DNA from: Tretioscincus oriximinensis
Taxonomy: Eukaryota; Chordata; Lepidosauria; Squamata; Gymnophthalmidae
DNA length: 64,000 bases
NCBI GenBank assembly: GCA_022410635.1
Contig: JAJVDF010000029.1
Coordinates: 55,638-119,637 of the forward strand
Reading direction: 5' to 3'
A program made the translations under genes and the position numbers. Shown piece by piece: positions 56,736-64,000 of the stretch. The notes beneath the pieces are model-generated. The model was not told the origin of the DNA, made no database searches, and saw only the letters and a list, made by a program, of their open reading frames with translations. Within the stretch, counting starts at the first letter, position 1. Every line of letters starts with the position of its first letter.

Positions 56736-57325
56736 AAATTGAAAAATGATGAAATAAAGTACGCCTTCATGCTTTATTAATGCTTTGGATTGCAATACCC
56801 AGTAATAAATGCAGCCACAATTATGCAAGCATATTATAAAGTAAAAACCACTCACCATTTTAGGTCTACGAGAACTTTAGGGAAACCTGTGAAAACACGA
56901 AAACATAACATTTTTTTGCAAAGAACAGTATTAGAAATTACTATTTATATTTTGCTCACCTACCAGCGGTCTAGCAAGTTGCTGCAAGTGGCCTGCTTGC
57001 TAAAAGTGTGTTTTGTGTCAGTTGATGTAAATAGTCGCATCTGCTGCTGGGGAAATGAAACAGAAAAAAGACAAATGTGTATGAATTGCCCTGCTGCTCT
57101 GACTGAAGTCATTTTGCTCACCTTCTGGCATCTGCTCACAATATGGAAATTTAACTAGAAAGCTCCTTATACTGATATCACCTGTTTTAAGTTGTCTATA
57201 TTTTGTTATTTTTCTTTCCACTTTTAAAAAACAGAGTTTTCAGGGTACAGGAGACAAAATAAAATTGAGTGCTTGAAATTTAAGCAGCCGGCAGAGACCA
57301 ATGACAGGGAGAGACCAGAGTCCCG
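56736..57325. other. No recognisable feature
   Basis: A 122-codon frame (56790-57158) has no recognised domain. Confidence 0.4.
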
Positions 57326-57440
57326 AGTATGAAACTGGCTAAGAGACAGAAAACAGAAGGAAATAATAAATGGACAACTCTTTGGGTGGAAAGATGTGAG
57401 AAGTGGAATATCCCAGGGTTCAGTACTGGGACTAGTACAG
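57326..57440 (+). mobile_element. CR1-like RT fragment (LPQGS-type box)
   Basis: One uninterrupted plus frame reads NWLRDRKQKEIINGQLFGW, then KDVRSGISQGSVLGLV. This is the S-G-V-P-Q-G-S-V-L-G box of the reverse transcriptase. It ends abruptly at a purine tract. Confidence 0.8.
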
Positions 57441-57595
57441 GGAGGGAGAGGAGGGAGGAAGGAAAAAGGAAAGAACAAAGGAGGGAATGAATAAAAGCTG
57501 GAAGTGAAGGAAGGAAGAAAAAGAAGAAAAAGAAAAGAAAAAAAGAACGAACGAGCGAAAGAAGCAGCAAGGGAGGGAGTGTGTAAAGGCACGGA
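57441..57595. repeat. Purine-rich tract
   Basis: Irregular GGAGGGA, GAAGGAAG and AAAAGAAAAG units. Long hydrophobic Ser/Leu/Phe frames on the minus strand (57224-57822) come from this tract and are not genes. Confidence 0.85.
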
Positions 57596-58499
57596 TGGGA
57601 GCAAAGGGGAAGAGGACTGTAGCCCGGTGCATTACTGTAATGGGCTAATTCCACTAGTTCTAGATAACTGTAAATCCCTGCAGATAAAGATTCCAGGGAA
57701 AAGTCCAAGTACAGTAAAAGAACATTGCACGCAAGCAGATGACATGGAAAAACCTTCCTTTGAAAACTAACAAAGACTTCTCTAAGGCTTTGGGAAGAAA
57801 AAAGAAGAGTGCAGAGTGACAATACTTCCGTTCATTTTTACAATGCTTCAGTCTGTAGAATTGGTCCAAACCATACCTACAGAGAACACTAACCAACAGC
57901 AAGAAGAGCAGCAAGGAACTATAGCCTTCAGGGCAGCCGCAGGGTTAGCATAGAGCATCTCTTTATCTTATTGAAGATACCAAGGCAAGAAAGGCATGTC
58001 TTGCTTTCAAAGTTCAAACTATTTATATATATATATAAATATATATAAAAAACAGAAATGTAGTGAAAGGAAGGAAGAGAGAACAATGTTAGCAATGATG
58101 TTTTGAAATTGCCAAGTGTGACAAGAAAGAAAAGTGACAGGGTGGAAATAGCAGGGACAGTATGACAACATCCCTACACAATCCCTTGGACTGCACCAGG
58201 TTTATATTATACTAGTCATTAACCCCACAAATGTGGTTGTGAGTTACCTGCGTGGGCATTCTGACTGGGCAGCAGCAGCCTCTAGCAACTGAAGCCTGGC
58301 AGTGTTTGTGGTATCAGCTTACTTCTAGGCTAAGAGGATAAGGTTTAGTGGTGACTGACAAATCAGCAGGTTAGAGTGGGTGGTGGTGGCCTGTGGCCAT
58401 GCTGAGTGGGGAGGTTAGTGGTGGTCAGCCTATCGTGTGTTTGAGGTGATGGACATTTATTGTGTTCACTCACCTTGCTTAGAACCCCACAATGCAATT
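57596..58499. other. No recognisable feature
   Basis: AT run at 58020-58050; GT/GG-rich stretch with GGTGGTGG at 58350-58440. Neither was assigned to a family. Confidence 0.4.
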
Positions 58500-58570
58500 T
58501 ATGAATATAGATCATGCTCTTCACCCAAAGGTTCTAGGATAGGTACAACAATAAAATACAGAATAAACAT
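58500..58570 (-). mobile_element. LINE/SINE tail scrap
   Basis: CTTCACCCAAAGGTTCTAGG and ACAACAATAAAATACAG resemble the minus-strand 3' tail of lizard retroelements. Confidence 0.4.
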
Positions 58571-60629
58571 ATAAACAGTACCTAAAACATTTAAAATTCC
58601 ACCATACTCCCCCCAGATGCGTGCCTATGTTTAGGAGGCAGATCCTGGCCATGTGGGTTTCTCTCCTATCTTGTTCCTGGATTTCAAAACCATGGCAAGG
58701 AGTACTCAAGTGGGAGATCACTCCTTCTGTCCCCAGACTTCTACCACAACCACATGGACAAGAGGCAGGACATATTCAGAGATATTCCCAAGCAGCAACT
58801 CAGCTCCACCGACCTGCAGTGTGGCCACTTTATCTCACACCTATTCGCATTTCTGATCTCCACTGAGTGATCCATGGCCTTTCCAGCTGCATCCAAGGCT
58901 TTGAGATCTCATACCCCTTTTGTATCCCACCTTCCACATGGTCTAGGTCTTACCATCCATTAGGCCTCCCGGAATGCAAGAGCATGTCCTCCCAGTAAGT
59001 CAAGAGTGACTCATATTTGATCTGCTTGAGATGACCATGGCTCTCTAGTTAGGTAGATCTAGTAGATCATAAAAGACTTGTACCATTTATAAGGAATGTG
59101 AGTGAGATAGTATGACCTACAAACACTGTGGAAGATTTCCAATTATTGAGCAGAACGATGATAAGCCATTGGGTCTTTAGCAATACTTAAAATTACAATT
59201 ACAGTTAAAATTATGGACGCCACCGAAATAGTAATACAGAATTACAATGCAGACTTGATTGTACCTTTCATTGACAGAAGGATTCTAATCATCAGATTCA
59301 ATAAAAGAGCAGGCCCAAGTTAAATCTGGGGTTCAAGCAACAAACATATTTACTTAAAAGTTTGGTCTTATCCAGAAGACTCTTTCAGTGTGGAAGCTAG
59401 AGAGGTTCCATTAGTAGCCTAGAAATGACTATTAGAAATGATTGACCAATCATGATCCTCGAAAGCTGGCCAACAATAACCAATTTGTGACAAGCTGATA
59501 AGCATTGATTAATATGGCATAAGAAGGAAGACCTTAACACAGAAATATCATAAAATTATGAATTCTGTGCAGGTTAATTGAAAATGAAATTAAAATTTGG
59601 AAGAAATCAGCGTTTGCCTTTACATTTCTCTCTTAAGAGCACAAACTGCAAGCAAAGCAGAAATTCCTGAGGAGAATAACTTAAGCACAGACCATGGTTG
59701 CTTTTCTGGGAAAGGAAGCCTGTGGTTGGTTTTCTGTATTCTGATAAGAGCAAACAGGATGACGTATCTTCATTATCACAAAAGAGTTGCAAAGTTTCAA
59801 ACAGGATATTTGCAAGGTCCTGAATGCTAAGTGTCAGAATCAATAAAATATATATTGAGATTCCCATTATTTGTGTAACAAGATACATAACAGCTCATTA
59901 TATTAGACCTTTATCAAATGTATAAGGTTCCTGTTTTTAAGAAGTGGTATCAGTTAAAAACAAGATCTATTTTGAAACCCATTGTCTGAAGGATATAACA
60001 CAAGAATTTATATTTCTGTATTAATCTCAGCTAGAAAAACAGGATGCTATAATTCCTGAGAAAAAGATTAAACAATTGGGTTCCAAAAATTATGCAGGAA
60101 GAATGGTTGCAAAAGGAATGTAACACAATATAGATATTTTTTAATCTTAGAATATCAATAGGAAACAGAAGTATTAGGATAAATCTATAGTCTGAGAAGG
60201 AAAGTTTTCTCATACTAAGAAGGAAAATTAGCTGACTAAGGAAAACCAATGATAGTTAGTTACAGGAAAAATGTATTAAAAGGGACATAGAATTCAGGGA
60301 AAAGTATGAAGAAACTCAATAACTTTCTCTGAGCTTTCTCATCCACTTCAACTAGAACATCTTGTTCATCTTCTCATCTCTGCAATCTACTACAAGGAAA
60401 CTGCTTCATCTGCCAAAAGAACTGCCTAAAGCCTCTTAAGTTTTTCTTATTGCATGATTGTTTTTCTGTTATGCAGTCAAGATTTGAAATATTTTTAAAG
60501 TCTTTTTCTGCAATTTTTATGCTTTATTTTAATGCATAATCTGTATGCCTGTATCTCTTGATTTATGCAAAGCTTTAAACTGCTGTCATTTTTAAGTATC
60601 TCTTTTTGCTTTTATTGAATATAGATTTT
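58571..60629. other. No recognisable feature
   Basis: Open frames at 58621-58866 and 59607-59888 (minus) show no recognised domain. Confidence 0.5.
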
Positions 60630-61010
60630 TCCTTTTTTTGTTTTTAATAAAGATATTTAATTTTTGATGTGTCTCTCTTAGGGCCTGAATGTACTAGGGT
60701 TAAAAACGGGATGGAATCTGCTTTCGCTTTAAAGTGGGCACATATTCTGACCTCTAAGATCGGGTGCATACCGCTCTCTATTCTACAAATTCGCACACGC
60801 GATTGTTTCTGCATCACATTACCTTAAGAATTCCGTTCCCGACGCTGCTTTTTAATTTTGCATTATTTTATATGTCATGTCATTGTTTATTTTAATTTTT
60901 ATGGTAAAAGGCGTTTTTAAAACCCATGCCTAAAAGAAATCCTGCTGCCTTTTGGAGATACGACTCCTGAAACCCCCCCTTTACCCCCAGGGATTCTTCA
61001 GGAATCAATA
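60630..61010. other. Unclassified segment with local CpG enrichment
   Basis: AATAAA at about 60647-60652 and a pyrimidine run ending in TCTCTCTTAG near 60680 precede a stretch (60700-60860) with about ten CpG sites, including CGCACACGCG and TTCCCGACGCTGC, in an otherwise CpG-poor region. No open frame of note, and no repeat family was recognised. It could be a younger insertion or a retained regulatory island. Confidence 0.35.
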
Positions 61011-62071
61011 TTTTCTAATGAAGCACAGTAGGCAAAAATGAAGAAAATAAGTGAGGTGTTTTAAAATCACAGAATGCATCCATAATTGGATAAACCTTTG
61101 TAAGTTGTTGCCCCATACTACATTTATCTATTAAAATGGCCACTTTGTGCACAGTACCCAGTAATATAATCTATTTTTCCCTTCTGTCATTTTCAAAACA
61201 ACCAGATGCATCAGTCAAAATCTAAATCATTTCAACAATGTCTTTCAAAAGAACTTGGTAATCTTTTTTTCTTGTTTTTTATGCATACAAAGAATGAAAA
61301 GTTCTGTGTGACTAATTAAGAAATCAAAGTCAGGAAGCTTCTAGACAACTTAACTGGGGACATTTTCAATGTGAAATCATTGATTGACTAATAAAAAATA
61401 CATGTCAGTTGAATTAGTTTCCTGATAAGAAATGGAGCCAACATAAAACTAGTTTATGAGGACTCCAGGGGAAGCAGAAGAGTACAAGCCCTTTAAACTC
61501 GTCTTTTGCTCTACATTTCACACTGCCTCCAGATCACAAGAGGCAAAATGGAATATAAACAATATCCTGTGATTTTGCCTTTGCCATATCCCACCAGATA
61601 TAGCTAAGTCCAGCCTACCTGCACATCTGCTGAGCAGCATATAAGATCAATCTGCTCAGAGTTTCAGAGACCTAGCCAAGTATGTGGAAAACTAAAAAAA
61701 GGAAGACAATAGCATCTAGCTGTCTTCTGGAAGTCTTCGCAAGCCAGTTGTTTGTCCACCTTTCCAAGCAATCAATGAAACCTTGGGAAACCTAGCATTG
61801 TTTGGTTCAGCATTGGAAAGCCTCAGGTATACCACATTTCCAATGTGATGCTGAAGGAATTATGGGCTTTATCTCAAGTCTAGAAGCAAACATCTACTAT
61901 ATGCTTGGACTTCTAAAATGCATTAAGTAAAGAAATATGGAATGGAAGAGGTTTGGTTGTTTGTTTAAGGGCTTTACAGCTGTAATTACTGCAGTTATGA
62001 TAAAATTTAATTTCAGCCAAGCGTTAAGTCACATAATAAGAACAGACCGAAAACTAGACAAAAAACAGTAA
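61011..62071. other. No recognisable feature
   Basis: Nothing recognised. Confidence 0.45.
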
Positions 62072-64000
62072 TGATAGATCATGCATAATTTTATGCACCT
62101 CAATCAGATCACCTCTCAAATGCCATCTTTCAAGGCTGAAGATTCCCAGACGTTGCACTCTGACTTCATAAGGGAGGTGTGCTCCAGTCCTTTGATCATT
62201 CTTGTTGCCCTTTTCTGAACCTACTCTAGTTTCACAATAACTTTTATGAGATGTGGTTACCAAAATTGGACACAGTATTCCAAATGTGACGAAACATAAA
62301 GAAGCAAAACATTTGCTGACTTATTTTCAATTCCTTTCCTTATGATCCTCACACAGAGATAGCTTTTTTGCTGCTGCTGCACACTGGGTAAACACCTTCA
62401 TTGAACTGTCCACCAACACCTCAATGTCTTTTTCCTGCTCGGACACAGAAAGCTTGTACTCATCAGTTGGTAGGAGTCTGCATTTGCTTAAATTGAAGTA
62501 CATTTGCCACTCTGTTGCCCTCTCAGCCAATTTCAGTAGATCACTCTGGAGCACCTTACAATCACTTTCAGTTTTCATGACCCTGAACACTTTAGTGTCA
62601 TTAGGGAATTTCACTCAGCATCCAGATCATTTATGAATATATAGAAAAGCAGAGGTCCCAGTACTGANCCCTGTGCTATTCCACTTTACACCTCCTTCCA
62701 CCCAGAGAATTGTCCATTCACTACTTCCCCGTCTTCTGTCTTTTAAGCAGTTTTCGATCCAAGATAGGGTCAGTCCTATGGAGCTTTTCTAGGAGCCTAT
62801 GATGAGGAACTTTATCAAAAGCCTTTTGAAAGTCTAGATAGACAATATCAACTAAGTCCACTTTATCCACATATTTCTTAACACTCTCAAGAAATTCTAT
62901 CAAGTTTGTAAGCCACGATTTACCTTTGCAGAAGCCATGCTGCGTTTCATTCAGCAATGCATGCTTCTCCATGTGTTTAGTAATTTTGTCCTTAATTAAG
63001 GTTTCCAACACTTTACCTGGAATTGATGTTAAACTGATTGGTCTATAAGTTCCGGGATCACCCCAGGATCTGTTTTTGAAGATTGGTGTTACATTTGCTA
63101 TCCTCCAATTGACTGGCACGGTGCCTAATCTTAAGGAAAGAGTAAATATTTTGGCTAAAGGTTCATCAATTTCACATCTGAGTTCTTTAAGAATTCTGGG
63201 ATGATTGCCATCTGGCCATGGGGATTTAATGGTGTTCAGTTTGTTAAAACTAGCAAGAACATCCTCCCCTGTTATCTCTGTCCAGTTTAATTCTTTTGCT
63301 GTTCTTCCTGAGAAGTCTAAATTTATTGCAAGTATATTCTCTCTGTCCTCTTCAGTGAAAACTGAAGGAAAAAATTCATTTAACCTCCCTGAAATCTCCA
63401 TGTCCTCCCTGATTATCCCCTTGTGTTTATTGCCGTCTGGTGATTCGACTGCTTTTCTGGTAGGATTCCTATTTCTGATGTAGTTAAAGAAGTTATTTAC
63501 ATTCTTTGCAATCTGCTCCTAAAAAGTTCCTCTTGGCATTCCTGACTATAACCTTGCATTTGTTCTGCCACAATTTCTGCTCTCTTCTGTTCTCACTAGN
63601 ATAGGCCTTCCACTTTTTAAATGAGTTTCTCTTACTTCGAATGACTTCCCTTATTGTACAGGTTACACATACAAGTGTCCTTTTGGACTTAGCGGAACCC
63701 TTTCTTCTATTAGGAATGCATTGGGCTTGAGCTTCCAATATTGTATTTGTGAACAGTTTCCATGATTTTTGAAGGAATTGGACTCTTCTCACTTTCACCT
63801 TTAATTTTCTTTTTACCATTTTCCTCATCTTGGGAAAATTTCCTTTGTGAAAGTTTAAAGTTTCTGTGTTAGAACTGCTTGACTACTTTCTAGCCACCTT
63901 CAAGTTGAAGATGACTATGTTATAGTCATACATAGGATTCCCTTGCCCCTGGTTAATTCTACAACCAACTGCTCTAGGAAGCAATCAGTTAGTATGTCTA
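62072..64000 (-). mobile_element. CR1-like LINE ORF2 remnant, extending beyond window
   Basis: Minus strand, several frames. 63880-63490: linker region with EVIRSKRNSFKKWKAY. 63401-62721: a 226-codon open frame with reverse transcriptase blocks KSPWPDGNHPRILKEL, VNWRIANVTPIF, YRPISLTSIPGKVLE, QHGFCKGKSW and motif A VYLDFQKAFDKVPHHRLLEK. It then shifts frame near 62785. 62614-62327: KFPNDTKVFRVM, where the F-x-D-D catalytic pair has become N-D. The C-terminal block LPYEVRVQRLGIFSLERW reaches about 62080. The 3' UTR is missing. Upstream sequence to 64000 reads NPMYDYNIVIFNLK and continues off the edge. Related to the 30.6-kb element but a separate insertion. Confidence 0.88.

Noticed and set aside
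57224..57822. Long hydrophobic minus-strand frames (up to 180 codons)
   Set aside because: Complement of a purine tract and a CR1 fragment; composition, not conservation, keeps the frame open.

Overview
This window reads as vertebrate intergenic DNA, most likely from a squamate reptile. The sequence is AT-rich and CpG-poor. Its repeats are the lepidosaur mix: L1 fragments, several CR1/L2-clade LINE fragments, tRNA-derived SINEs including a Sauria-like type, hAT-type DNA transposons with 8-bp duplications, and many fold-back MITEs. No exon of a host protein-coding gene could be recognised. Every long open frame is either a decayed retrotransposon or a by-product of a microsatellite or transposon.

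Layout. 1-9 kb: a 5'-truncated L1 (minus) joined to a foreign LINE tail, a tRNA-derived SINE, an old CR1 scrap, a GAG/GAA microsatellite, a tRNA-Lys-like SINE (minus), and an L1 3' end with decayed ORF2 (plus). 9-19 kb: mostly unannotated AT-rich DNA with an (ATT)n array, a GGA-rich low-complexity block, two more tRNA-Lys-like SINEs, and palindromic MITEs at 15.6, 17.3 and 17.7 kb. 19-26 kb: SINE, MITEs, a probable solo LTR, an intact non-autonomous hAT element (23179-24872), an L1 3' tail and a Sauria-like SINE. 26-34 kb: a 537-bp assembly gap flanked by complementary tetranucleotide repeats, a CR1 element interrupted by a perfect 79-bp-arm hairpin with a 12-bp target duplication, and several SINEs. 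34-45 kb: CR1 ends, a TA-flanked Tigger-like MITE nested in CR1, a second copy of the 23-kb hAT element in the opposite orientation (39650-41848), a different hAT element (43520-44023) and more fold-back elements. 45-64 kb: a GC-rich unidentified insertion at 47 kb, further SINEs, an expanded pyrimidine SINE tail at 55 kb, CR1 scraps, and a long minus-strand CR1 open-frame remnant running off the right edge.

These sequences do not work together as a pathway. Their relationships are nesting and mobilisation: SINEs depend on LINE machinery, MITEs and hAT derivatives depend on absent transposases, and the insertion order can be read from nesting. The most noteworthy structures are the hairpin insertion at 31.2-31.4 kb, the hAT family that carries a captured CR1 segment in both copies, and the GC-rich block at 47.1 kb. 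No undescribed gene system was found. Whether any stretch is a conserved regulatory element cannot be judged without alignment.
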